Assembly (NCBI GenBank): GCA_002428935.1
Contig: DIYG01000022.1
Coordinates: 1-15,944 of the forward strand
From: Halieaceae bacterium UBA6060
GTDB lineage: Bacteria > Pseudomonadota > Gammaproteobacteria > Pseudomonadales > Halieaceae
Direction of reading: 5' to 3'
Length of the DNA: 15,944 nt
Below are positions 8,032 through 15,183 of this stretch, piece after piece. The notes below the pieces were generated by a model. It saw only the letters and a program-made list of their open reading frames with translations. It searched no databases and was not told where the DNA came from. How positions within the stretch are numbered: the first letter of the stretch is position 1; the number at the start of each line of letters is the position of its first letter. Position numbers and translations under genes: made by a program.

Positions 8032-9251
8032 TACAGACTTCCTGTAGCGCCGAAGCTCTGGCTTTGGCGAGCAATCCACTGTCGCGCCAGGGATCGCGCC
8101 TCCTCGTCCACTGCTTCGACCGCAGCAAGACTGTCCGGTTCAATGAGCGCCTGTGTTTCCAGCACGCCATCAATGAGCGCAGGGATATCGCAAAACCCCA
8201 TTTGTCCCTCAAGAAAAGCGGCCACAGCGACTTCGTTGGCTGCATTGGCTATGGCCATGGCGCTACCGCCTGCAGCAATACACTCGCGAGCGATCCGTAG
8301 ACAGGGGAACGCATCGGTATCCGGCGCTTCAAACTCCAGCTTCCCGACCGCAAGGAAATCCAAAGCTTGCACCCCAGAGCTGATTCGCTCAGGCCAGGCC
8401 AGGCAACTGGCGATGGGCGTGCGCATATCAGGCTCCCCCATCTGAGCAAGCACAGAGCCATCGCGGTATCGCACCATGGAATGAATGATGCTTTGGGGGT
8501 GAACGACAACGTCTACCTGGGGCTCGCCTACCCCAAACAGCCAACAGGCCTCTGCAAGCTCAAGGCCCTTGTTCATGAGCGTTGCCGAATCCACGGAAAT
8601 TTTTTGCCCCATGCTCCAGTTGGGATGAGCGCAGGCCTGAGCCGGGGTCACGCCGCGTAGGAAGCTCCGATCCTTGCCGCGAAACGGCCCCCCGGACGCG
8701 GTGAGGACAAGTCCGTCCACACTGGAAAGGTCCGGTCGCGCCCGCTCATCGCAGGGCAGACACTGGAAAATGGCATTGTGTTCTGAATCAACTGGCAGCA
8801 AGGACCCACCACCGTGTTCGACGGCGTCCATGAAGAGCCGCCCCGCGGTAACCAGGGCTTCTTTATTGGCCAGTAACAGGCGCTTACCTGCCCGCGCCGC
8901 CGCCAGCGCCGCCGGCATACCCGCGGCACCGACGATGGCTGCCACTACCACATCAACATCATCGTGATCGGCGATCTGTTCTAGGGCAGCAGCTCCCTCC
9001 AGGACCTCGACGTCGCAGTCCGGCTCGGCCGCCAGGCGCTGCTGCAGGCCCTGTGCAGCCTCCCCATCGGCTAGTACGGCATAGCGGGGCCGGTAAGTCA
9101 GGCACTGGTGAAACAGTTTGTCTACGGAGGAGCTAGCGCTCAGGGCCACAACCTCGTAGCGCTCCGGGTGTCGGGACAGCACGTCCAGGGTGCTGTTACC
9201 GATGGAACCCGTGGCGCCAAGGATAGCCACACGCTGACGCGGTTCGACCAT
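8031..9251 (-). CDS. dxr: 1-deoxy-D-xylulose 5-phosphate reductoisomerase
   Basis: Dxr (IspC) converts 1-deoxy-D-xylulose 5-phosphate to 2-C-methyl-D-erythritol 4-phosphate with NADPH and a divalent metal. This is the committed step of the MEP isoprenoid pathway and the target of fosmidomycin. The protein has 406 residues (E. coli 398). The NADPH-binding GATGSIG is at 12-18, the metal ligands Asp155 and Glu157 are in PVDSEHNAIFQCL, and Glu231 is in NKGLELAEA. The substrate loop SGGPFR and HPQSIIHSMV are also present. The ATG at 9251 shares one base with the cdsA stop (TGATG), and a GGGG tract lies five bases before it. An in-frame start further upstream would add 17 residues inside cdsA and is not supported. 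The pathway continues in the uppS product, which uses its end products. Confidence 0.97.
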   Translation of the reverse strand: MVEPRQRVAILGATGSIGNSTLDVLSRHPERYEVVALSASSSVDKLFHQCLTYRPRYAVLADGEAAQGLQQRLAAEPDCDVEVLEGAAALEQIADHDDVDVVVAAIVGAAGMPAALAAARAGKRLLLANKEALVTAGRLFMDAVEHGGGSLLPVDSEHNAIFQCLPCDERARPDLSSVDGLVLTASGGPFRGKDRSFLRGVTPAQACAHPNWSMGQKISVDSATLMNKGLELAEACWLFGVGEPQVDVVVHPQSIIHSMVRYRDGSVLAQMGEPDMRTPIASCLAWPERISSGVQALDFLAVGKLEFEAPDTDAFPCLRIARECIAAGGSAMAIANAANEVAVAAFLEGQMGFCDIPALIDGVLETQALIEPDSLAAVEAVDEEARSLARQWIARQSQSFGATGSL

Positions 9252-10087
9252 CAAAACCCCACCAACAATAGACCCAGGGCAAAGGTTGGTGCCGCGGCAC
9301 ACAAACTGTCCAGGCGATCAAGAAGACCGCCGTGGCCCGGGAGCATGGCGCTCGAATCCTTTACCCCACTCACGCGTTTGACCATGCTCACGGTCAGATC
9401 TCCCAGAACCGACGCAAACGCCGTCGCGAGAGCCACGACCACCGCTGCCGTTAAACCCAGATGCTCAAAACGAGTGGGCAAGAGGCTCCACAACAACAGG
9501 GCGAGGAGACCAACGCAGACCACTCCACCCCAAAGCCCCTCCCAGGTCTTACCGGGACTGACACGCGGCGATAGCGCGTGGCGACCGAAAGCACGGCCGG
9601 TGAAATAGGCGCCGATATCGGCGGCGGCAACGATCATAACCAGCACCACCATCACCGCGCCGTGCCGTTCGATATGAAGCAGGTAGACCGCCGCAAACCA
9701 GGCGGGAAGGAGGATCAGCATTCCCATCAGACCGCGCATAAAGCGACTGCGCCACAAGGCCGCACTCGCCGGAAAAGACCTTACCCATAGCAGCGCAAAG
9801 CACCACCAGAGCACCGCCACTCCCAGCACCGGCTGCACCTGCGCCACGGACAGACCCTTGAAGTACTCCATGTACCAGTACAACAGCGCGAGACCGACCA
9901 TCATCAAAGCGACGTATAAACTCCGCGATGCCTTGGTGGTAAAGCCCGCCAGGGGGCCCCACTCCCAGGCCGCAAGGGCAACGACAACGGCGAAGATGGC
10001 GGCCAGGGCCGCAACGGGCAGGGCGTAGACCCCCAGCAGAAACAGACCAGCCATACACAGCGCGGTGATCACCCGCTGCTTAAGCAT
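9251..10087 (-). CDS. cdsA: Phosphatidate cytidylyltransferase
   Basis: CdsA makes CDP-diacylglycerol from phosphatidic acid and CTP, the branch point for all phospholipids, in the inner membrane. From the ATG at 10087 the protein has 278 residues. It is strongly hydrophobic, with about eight membrane segments. The full family signature is present near the C-terminus (residues about 234-260): SMVKRVSGVKDSS, then PGHGGLLDRLD. The ATG has GGAGG five bases upstream, within the last codons of uppS, so the two genes overlap by 8 nt. A longer upstream reading would extend 49 residues through uppS and is not credible. Confidence 0.96.
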   Translation of the reverse strand: MLKQRVITALCMAGLFLLGVYALPVAALAAIFAVVVALAAWEWGPLAGFTTKASRSLYVALMMVGLALLYWYMEYFKGLSVAQVQPVLGVAVLWWCFALLWVRSFPASAALWRSRFMRGLMGMLILLPAWFAAVYLLHIERHGAVMVVLVMIVAAADIGAYFTGRAFGRHALSPRVSPGKTWEGLWGGVVCVGLLALLLWSLLPTRFEHLGLTAAVVVALATAFASVLGDLTVSMVKRVSGVKDSSAMLPGHGGLLDRLDSLCAAAPTFALGLLLVGF

Positions 10088-10859
10088 CCATGCCTCCGGC
10101 CACGATTCCATCGGGTTCTTGTCGGCCGCCAAAACGGCGCTCTCGGCGACCGTAATCGGCCAGGGCGCGCGCAAATTCAAGCTCGCCGAAGTCCGGCCAT
10201 AAAATCGACGTGAAGTAGAGTTCCGTGTAGGCAAAATCCCAGAGTAGGAAATTGCTCACCCGGGCATCACCGCCGGTGCGAATACACAGGTCCGGCGGCG
10301 GAAACTCCGCCAGGGACATTTCCGCCTGCAAGGCGCTTTCGTTGATTTCCTCTGGGTTCAACTGTCCCTTTGCGCAGCGCTCGGCGAGCCGTTGGGCCGC
10401 CTGGGTGATATCCCAGCGACCACCATAATCCACCGCAATTACCACCGTCGCGGCGGTGTTTTTTGCCGTGACCGTTTCCGCATGAGTCATCAGGCGCTGC
10501 AACCGTGGGCTAAAACGATGGCGTTCTCCGACGAAGCGCAAACGCACATTGTCCTCGTGCAGTTGCTTGACCTCGGTGCGTAGGTAGCGTGACAACAGCG
10601 CCAGGAGGGCGCGAACTTCAGGGACCGGACGAGTCCAGTTCTCGGAACTGAATGCAAAGAGGGTGAGCACTTCAACGCCGTGTTCCCGACAGGCTCGCAT
10701 GACACCGCGCACCGCTTCTACTCCCGCGCGATGTCCCGCCGGCCCCGGTAAGGCACGCTGGCGAGCCCAGCGATTATTGCCATCCATAATGATGGCCACA
10801 TGCCGAGGCCTGGGCCCCGAAGCCTCCGCGATCGCCTTAGCTGTGGTGCTCTCGGCCAT
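10080..10859 (-). CDS. uppS: Di-trans,poly-cis-undecaprenyl-diphosphate synthase
   Basis: UppS (IspU) adds eight isopentenyl units to farnesyl diphosphate in cis, giving the C55 carrier lipid for peptidoglycan and O-antigen. The protein has 259 residues. The catalytic Asp26 is in IIMDGNNRWARQR, SSENWTRP is at 71-78, and the C-terminal signature RTGGDARVSNFLLWDFAY starts at 194. It therefore belongs to the cis-prenyltransferase family rather than the trans family. The start lies 9 bp after the frr stop with only a weak Shine-Dalgarno (GCGGA), suggesting translation follows frr. Its end overlaps the cdsA start. Confidence 0.97.
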   Translation of the reverse strand: MAESTTAKAIAEASGPRPRHVAIIMDGNNRWARQRALPGPAGHRAGVEAVRGVMRACREHGVEVLTLFAFSSENWTRPVPEVRALLALLSRYLRTEVKQLHEDNVRLRFVGERHRFSPRLQRLMTHAETVTAKNTAATVVIAVDYGGRWDITQAAQRLAERCAKGQLNPEEINESALQAEMSLAEFPPPDLCIRTGGDARVSNFLLWDFAYTELYFTSILWPDFGELEFARALADYGRRERRFGGRQEPDGIVAGGMDA

Positions 10860-10868
10860 AGAATCCGC

Positions 10869-11426
10869 TTAGATCTCGAGGAGGTCCGCTTCCTTACCAG
10901 TGAGCATTTCCTCCACTCGAGCGATGAAACCATCGGTCAGCTTCTGGACTTGGTCCTGTCCGCGGCGCTCCTCGTCTTCACTGATTTCCTTGTCTTTCAC
11001 CAGCTCCTTGAGCATACCCATGGCATCGCGGCGTGCATTGCGCACCGATACCCGGGCCGCTTCCGCCTCGCTGCGGGCCTGCTTGATGTAACCCTTGCGG
11101 GTCTCCTCGGTCAGGGGCGGCATGGGAATGCGGATGACCTCGCCTGCGGTAGCGGGATTTAGGCCGAGATCCGATTTCATGATCGCTCGCTCGATCTCAG
11201 GAATCATGGACTTGTCCCAGGCCGTCAGGGACAGGGTTCGGGCATCTTCCACATTCACGTTCGCCATCTGGTTCAGCGGTGTGTCGGCCCCGTAATACTC
11301 GACCTTAATACCGTCCAAAAGGCTGGGATGGGCACGGCCCGTACGGATCTTGTTGAAATTGCTGGATAGCGCATCCAGGCTATTCTGCATGCGGACTTCA
11401 GCGTCCTTGCGAATATCTTCGAGCAC
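10869..11426 (-). CDS. frr: Ribosome recycling factor
   Basis: Frr splits the post-termination ribosome together with EF-G so that its subunits can be reused. The 185-residue protein matches the family length exactly. It has the three-helix-bundle pattern with FNKIRTGRAHPSLLDGI near the start, LTAWDKSMIPEIERAI and the central IPMPPLTEETRKGYIKQAR. The start codon is GTG at 11426, with GGAGAG six bases upstream. Frr lies 27 bp after pyrH, the standard pyrH-frr pair. Confidence 0.98.
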   Translation of the reverse strand: MLEDIRKDAEVRMQNSLDALSSNFNKIRTGRAHPSLLDGIKVEYYGADTPLNQMANVNVEDARTLSLTAWDKSMIPEIERAIMKSDLGLNPATAGEVIRIPMPPLTEETRKGYIKQARSEAEAARVSVRNARRDAMGMLKELVKDKEISEDEERRGQDQVQKLTDGFIARVEEMLTGKEADLLEI

Positions 11427-11453
11427 TGCGGACTCTCCGGAAAAACAAGCGGG

Positions 11454-12179
11454 TTATTCTATCAGCGTTCCGTCATCGCCTCCCCGGACGATATTCAAAA
11501 GGGCGCCGACCTTTTCCATTTCAAAGACTCGCACCGGCATGGAGTGATCACGGCACAGGCATATGGCCGTGAGGTCCATGACCTCGAGCTTGCGATCCAG
11601 CACCTCATCGTAGCTGAGCTGCTCGTATTTCACGGCCTCGGGGTCTTTCATGGGGTCTGCGGAATACACCCCGTCGACCTTGGTTGCCTTGAGCACCAGG
11701 TCCGCCTGAATCTCGATGCCCCGCAAACACGCCGACGAATCCGTCGTGAATAGGGGGTTACCCGTACCTGCACAGAAAATCACCACGTCACCGTTGGACA
11801 GAGCGCGGATGGCTTTGCGTCGATCGTAGTGGTCAACGACCCCGCTCATGGGAATGGACGACATGACCTGGGTGGCGATGTTCGAGCGCTCCAGGGCATC
11901 GCGTAAAGCCAGGGCGTTCATGACCGTCGCCAACATGCCCATGTGGTCGCCCGTAACCCGATCCAACCCAGCAGCTTGCAATGCCGCGCCGCGGAAGAGA
12001 TTTCCACCGCCAACCACCAGACCGACCTGCACACCGATGCCCACCAACTGGCCAATCTCCAGAGCCATCTGGTCGAGGATCTTGGGGTCGATTCCGAAAC
12101 GCTCGCTCCCGGTCAGCGCTTCACCGCTGAGCTTGAGTAGGATGCGCTTGTACTTCTTTTCTACAGATACCTTGCTCAT
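11454..12179 (-). CDS. pyrH: Uridylate kinase
   Basis: PyrH phosphorylates UMP to UDP, a key step of pyrimidine nucleotide supply. The bacterial enzyme is a hexamer of the amino-acid-kinase fold, activated by GTP and inhibited by UTP. The 241-residue protein has KLSGEAL at 16-22, the phosphate-binding GGGN at 57-60, the UMP-binding region around Asp78 (GDHMGMLATVMNALA) and GTGNPLFTTDS at 138-148. The ATG at 12179 has a strong GGAGG site seven bases upstream. It is the first gene after the tsf terminator and so probably the head of a new transcription unit. An AGTCTA at 12200-12205 (TAGACT on the coding strand) could be a -10 box, but I see no matching -35. Confidence 0.98.
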   Translation of the reverse strand: MSKVSVEKKYKRILLKLSGEALTGSERFGIDPKILDQMALEIGQLVGIGVQVGLVVGGGNLFRGAALQAAGLDRVTGDHMGMLATVMNALALRDALERSNIATQVMSSIPMSGVVDHYDRRKAIRALSNGDVVIFCAGTGNPLFTTDSSACLRGIEIQADLVLKATKVDGVYSADPMKDPEAVKYEQLSYDEVLDRKLEVMDLTAICLCRDHSMPVRVFEMEKVGALLNIVRGGDDGTLIE

Positions 12180-12242
12180 CACCTCTCCTCCCTGCGCGGA
12201 GTCTACTAGAAAGCCACGGGCGGCACCGCGCCACGGACACAA

Positions 12243-12268
12243 AAAACGGGGCCTGTGGGCCCCGTTTT
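12243..12268 (-). terminator. Intrinsic terminator after tsf
   Basis: A perfect 11-bp stem (AAAACGGGGCC / GGCCCCGTTTT on the coding strand) with a 4-base loop (CACA) is followed by a run of Ts, TTTTTT counting the stem's last bases. It lies 16 bp after the tsf stop at 12285 and 63 bp before the pyrH start, so it separates rpsB-tsf from the pyrH to lpxB block. The plus-strand copy also ends in Ts but no gene on that strand reaches it. This is the clearest terminator in the window. Confidence 0.88.
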
Positions 12269-12284
12269 CCGCGGATACTGCGCC

Positions 12285-13142
12285 TCAGCCCTTGAGCTGG
12301 GCCGCCACTTCGGCCGCGAAGTCGACTTCTTCGACTTCAATGCCCTCGCCCACTTCAAAACGAGCAAACGACGCCACCCCAGCACCCGCAGCGGACACGA
12401 GCTTACCAACGGTCATATCTGGGTCTTTCACAAAGGCCTGCTCGACCAGGCTGTTTTCCGCGAGAAATTTCTTGATCCGACCGCCAATCATCTTCTCGAC
12501 GATCTCCGCTGGCTTGCCGGACTCCAGCGCCTGCGCGGTGTAGATCTCTTTCTCTTTATCGACAACTGCCTGGGGCATATCTGCAGGTTCGACCACCTGA
12601 GGGTTAACCGCCGCCACGTGCATCGCCACATCGCGGGCCAGATCCTGATCGCCAGCACGCAATTCCACCAGAACCCCGATGCGATTGTTGCCGTGCACAT
12701 AGGCACCGATCACACCATCGGCGGCACTGGTCAGGGCAATGCGACGCACACCGATGTTCTCGCCGATTTTCTGTACCAGCGCTTCGCGATCCTGCTCAAG
12801 ATCTCCAGCCATCAAAGCGGCCACATCGGTTTGACGGCCCGTAAAGGCCGCATCAACAACCTTGGCTACGAAAGCCAGGAAGTTTTCATCCCGCGCAACA
12901 AAATCCGTTTCGCTGTTGATCTCAACCAGCACACCGTAGGAACCGTCGTCAGCCACACGAGCGGCAACCACGCCGTCCGCCGCCGTACGGCCCGCTTTTT
13001 TGGCGGCCTTCATGCCGCTGGACTTGCGCAGCTCTTCAATCGCCGCGTCGATATCGCCATTGGCTGCCGCCAGTGCCTTTTTGCACTCCAGCAATCCGAG
13101 GCCGGTACGCTCACGAAGCTCTTTAACCTGTGAAGCAGACAT
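12285..13142 (-). CDS. tsf: Elongation factor Ts
   Basis: EF-Ts is the guanine nucleotide exchange factor for EF-Tu. The 285-residue protein has the N-terminal UBA-like domain (ERTGLGLLECKKALAAANG, about 11-29), the TDFV motif at 79-82 that contacts EF-Tu, and the core and coiled-coil regions after it. It ends EEVDFAAEVAAQLKG, typical of the family. The ATG at 13142 has CAGGAGA eight bases upstream. The rpsB-tsf spacer of 81 bp carries two hairpins, and the gene ends in an intrinsic terminator. Confidence 0.98.
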   Translation of the reverse strand: MSASQVKELRERTGLGLLECKKALAAANGDIDAAIEELRKSSGMKAAKKAGRTAADGVVAARVADDGSYGVLVEINSETDFVARDENFLAFVAKVVDAAFTGRQTDVAALMAGDLEQDREALVQKIGENIGVRRIALTSAADGVIGAYVHGNNRIGVLVELRAGDQDLARDVAMHVAAVNPQVVEPADMPQAVVDKEKEIYTAQALESGKPAEIVEKMIGGRIKKFLAENSLVEQAFVKDPDMTVGKLVSAAGAGVASFARFEVGEGIEVEEVDFAAEVAAQLKG

Positions 13143-13157
13143 AGTGATGCTCTCCTG

Positions 13158-13180
13158 GCGAGGTCCAAGGAGGGCCTCGC
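13158..13180 (-). other. Hairpin just before the tsf ribosome site
   Basis: On the coding strand a 9-base arm, GCGAGGCCC, faces GGACCTCGC across a 5-base loop, with one mismatch. The hairpin sits directly before the tsf Shine-Dalgarno (AGGAGA). No U-run follows, so it is not a terminator. It could be a processing, stability or translation-control element; I infer this only from position. Confidence 0.4.
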
Positions 13181-13213
13181 ACACCTATAACCGTGAATGA
13201 ACTTGAGAAATGT

Positions 13214-13231
13214 AGGCCTGCGATCAGGCCT
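13214..13231 (-). other. Perfect inverted repeat across the rpsB stop
   Basis: AGGCCTG and CAGGCCT form a perfect 7-bp stem around a 4-base loop (CGAT on the plus strand). The rpsB TGA lies inside the repeat. The sequence after the stem is not U-rich, so an efficient intrinsic terminator is unlikely. Partial attenuation or RNA processing between rpsB and tsf is possible. Confidence 0.45.
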
Positions 13232-13982
13232 GTTCAGCTTCCGCCGGGGCGCTATCGGCTTCTTCGACGAATTCGTCCGTCGCCGCAACGCCACCACCGG
13301 CTTCGACTTTGCCTGCAACGCAGGCGTCGGCAACGGCGCTGACGTAGAGCTTGATAGCACGAATAGCATCGTCATTGCCCGGAATCACGTAATCCACGCC
13401 ATCGGGATCACTGTTGGTATCGACAACGCCGATGACCGGGATACCCAGCTTGTTCGCCTCGGTGATCGCGATACGCTCATGGTCCACATCCACCACAAAC
13501 AATGCGTCGGGCAAACCACCCATATCCTTAATTCCGCCGATGCTGCGCTCCAGCTTCTCCATCTGTCGGGCGCGCATCAGGGCTTCTTTCTTGGTCAAAG
13601 CCGCAAAGGTGCCGTCCGACTGCTGTCCTTCAAGCTCGCGAAGACGCTTGATGGAGGCGCGGATGGTCTTGTAGTTGGTGAGCATGCCACCGAGCCAGCG
13701 ATGGCTAACGTAAGGCATATCGGCACGCTCGGCCTGCTCTTTGATGATCTTGCCCGCGGCACGCTTGGTGCCCACGAACAGAATCTTGTTGTTTGAACTC
13801 GCCAAGCGCTTGACCAGGCCCAGGGCGTCATTAAACGCGGGAACCGTGTGCTCAAGGTTGATGATGTGAATCTTGTTGCGGGCACCGAAGATGTATTGGC
13901 CCATTTTGGGGTTCCAATAGCGGGTCTGGTGACCGAAGTGTGCACCTGCCTGGAGCAGGTCGCGCATGCTTACCTGTGACAT
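13224..13982 (-). CDS. rpsB: 30S ribosomal protein S2
   Basis: S2 binds at the hinge of the 30S subunit and is needed for S1 binding. The 252-residue protein has the family opening VSMRDLLQAGAHFGHQTRYW, then NPKMGQYIFGARNKIHIINL, HRWLGGMLTNYKTI and DALFVVDVDHERIAI. It ends in an acidic, Ala-rich tail (EEADSAPAEAEQA). The ATG at 13982 has AGGT about seven bases upstream. The gene starts after a leader of about 150 nt, divergent to map. In E. coli the rpsB leader is a known target of autogenous repression by S2; the sequence here is compatible with that but does not show it. Confidence 0.98.
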   Translation of the reverse strand: MSQVSMRDLLQAGAHFGHQTRYWNPKMGQYIFGARNKIHIINLEHTVPAFNDALGLVKRLASSNNKILFVGTKRAAGKIIKEQAERADMPYVSHRWLGGMLTNYKTIRASIKRLRELEGQQSDGTFAALTKKEALMRARQMEKLERSIGGIKDMGGLPDALFVVDVDHERIAITEANKLGIPVIGVVDTNSDPDGVDYVIPGNDDAIRAIKLYVSAVADACVAGKVEAGGGVAATDEFVEEADSAPAEAEQA

Positions 13983-14132
13983 AATTTACCTAATTTTCAA
14001 TGGGTTATCCTTCCACACGCCCCGGCAGCAAACTCCCCTGAGAGGCTCGTGGACCTTCCCCGAGGAGCACCCTGCTACCGGTTGTAGCGCGCGGGCGTCG
14101 TTGGCTCGTTGCAGGATGGGCCCGCAGCGGCG
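13983..14132 (-). promoter_or_regulatory. Long 5' leader of rpsB
   Basis: If transcription starts near 14132, as the -10 box suggests, rpsB has a leader of about 150 nt. It can form a small hairpin at 14074-14088 (GCTAC/GTAGC) and a longer-range pairing between GCTC at 14045-14048 and GAGC at 14065-14068. Its last 20 bases before the ATG are AT-rich. Long rpsB leaders in gammaproteobacteria serve S2 autoregulation, so this is a likely S2 leader; I could not compare it with a covariance model. Confidence 0.5.
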
Positions 14133-14138
14133 GCGCGC

Positions 14139-14167
14139 GTTATACCACAATGGAGACAAAGGCTCCA
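14139..14167 (-). promoter_or_regulatory. Promoter of rpsB (sigma-70 type)
   Basis: The coding strand has TATAAC with an upstream TGG (extended -10) at 14144-14139. A weak -35 box, TGGAGC (14167-14162), lies 17 bases upstream. The extended -10 would make up for the poor -35. The promoter overlaps the left arm of an inverted repeat at 14165-14188. Confidence 0.6.
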
Positions 14168-14201
14168 GTAGAATTGCTACGCTACTGGCCAGCATGCTGG
14201 C
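14165..14201. repeat. Overlapping inverted repeats in the rpsB/map intergenic region
   Basis: CCAGTAG (14165-14171) and CTACTGG (14182-14188) form a perfect 7-bp inverted repeat with a 10-base spacer. It is followed directly by the perfect 14-bp palindrome GCCAGCATGCTGGC (14188-14201). Both lie between the rpsB promoter and a candidate map promoter. Such spacing suits a protein-binding operator, but no known regulator site is recognised. Confidence 0.5.
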
Positions 14202-14404
14202 TTGCGGTACAATGGTCGGTTCACACGAGCATGAAAACCGGATTCCGATGCGCAGCCCTAGGACGCAGATCCCGGCGCGCACTCTTGGATGATCGTAGCG
14301 ATGACCATGAACAAGACACGGCACCCAGCGGGGCGCAGACGGCTTGTTGTGGTCCAAGCGCCTGAGCGCGGCGAGCAAGCCGATCCGGCAACGCAGAGAA
14401 TCTA
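14202..14404 (+). promoter_or_regulatory. Upstream region of map with a possible promoter
   Basis: A TACAAT at 14208-14213 is a plausible -10 box for map, but no good -35 lies 16-18 bases before it. If used, it gives map a leader of about 185 nt. I see no terminator, tRNA or credible small gene in the rest of this region. A 44-codon reading frame at 14231-14365 has no ribosome site. Confidence 0.3.
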
Positions 14405-15178
14405 ATGGCAGTATCGATAAAAAGCGAAGAGGAATTCGCACGCATGCGTGTCGCTGGAAGCATGGCGGCGGAAGTCCTGGAGATGATCCGGCCCCAGGTG
14501 GTCCCGGGAATCACCACGGGAGAACTGGACCGTATTTGCCACGAGTACATTACTGGAAAACTCGACGCCATCCCCGCGCCCCTCAATTACAACGGATTCC
14601 CCCGCTCCATCTGCACGTCCATTAACGAAGTGGTCTGCCACGGCATTCCCTCCGACAGCAAGAAACTGCGCAACGGCGACATCGTCAATATCGACGTCAC
14701 CGTGATCAAGGATGGCTACCACGGTGACACGAGCATCATGGTTGGTGTCGGCGATATCGCCCCCCATGCGGAGCGCCTGATTCGGGTAACCCAGGAATGT
14801 CTTTACCAGGCGATCGATATCGTCAAACCGGGCATGCGCCTGGGGGATATCGGACACATCATCCAACGTCACGCGGAGAGCAACTACTATTCCGTGGTCC
14901 GCGAGTATTGCGGTCACGGGATCGGCAAGGTTTTCCACGAGGACCCACAGGTCCTGCATTACGGCCGCCCAAACACGGGACTGGAACTCAAACCCGGCAT
15001 GACCTTCACCATCGAACCCATGATCAATGCGGGCAAACGGCACACGAAACTCAATGCTCGCGATGGCTGGACCGTTACCACTCGCGATGGCCGTCTTTCG
15101 GCGCAATGGGAACACACCCTGGGCGTTACGGAAAATGGATGCGAAGTATTCACCCAACGCAGTGACGAGGACCGCTAA
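14405..15178 (+). CDS. map: Type I methionine aminopeptidase
   Basis: Map removes the initiator methionine from nascent proteins in the cytoplasm. The 257-residue protein has all five metal ligands: Asp97 (VNIDVTVIKDG), Asp108 (YHGDTS), His171 (CGHGIGKVFHEDPQVLHYG), Glu204 (FTIEPM) and Glu236 (SAQWEHTLGV). The N-terminus MAVSIKSEEEFARMRVAG is the standard type I form without an extension. A weak AGAGA lies before the ATG. It diverges from rpsB, the usual arrangement in this class, and glnD follows after only 5 bp. Confidence 0.98.
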   Translation: MAVSIKSEEEFARMRVAGSMAAEVLEMIRPQVVPGITTGELDRICHEYITGKLDAIPAPLNYNGFPRSICTSINEVVCHGIPSDSKKLRNGDIVNIDVTVIKDGYHGDTSIMVGVGDIAPHAERLIRVTQECLYQAIDIVKPGMRLGDIGHIIQRHAESNYYSVVREYCGHGIGKVFHEDPQVLHYGRPNTGLELKPGMTFTIEPMINAGKRHTKLNARDGWTVTTRDGRLSAQWEHTLGVTENGCEVFTQRSDEDR

Positions 15179-15183
15179 GGTCC

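Noticed and set aside
12255..13133. 292-codon open frame on the plus strand opposite tsf
   Set aside because: It is antisense to EF-Ts, has no recognisable domain, and covers the terminator; it is a high-GC shadow frame.
14231..14365. 44-codon small frame upstream of map
   Set aside because: There is no Shine-Dalgarno, and the composition (Arg- and Ala-rich) is that of random GC-rich sequence. It could be a leader peptide only if conservation were shown.
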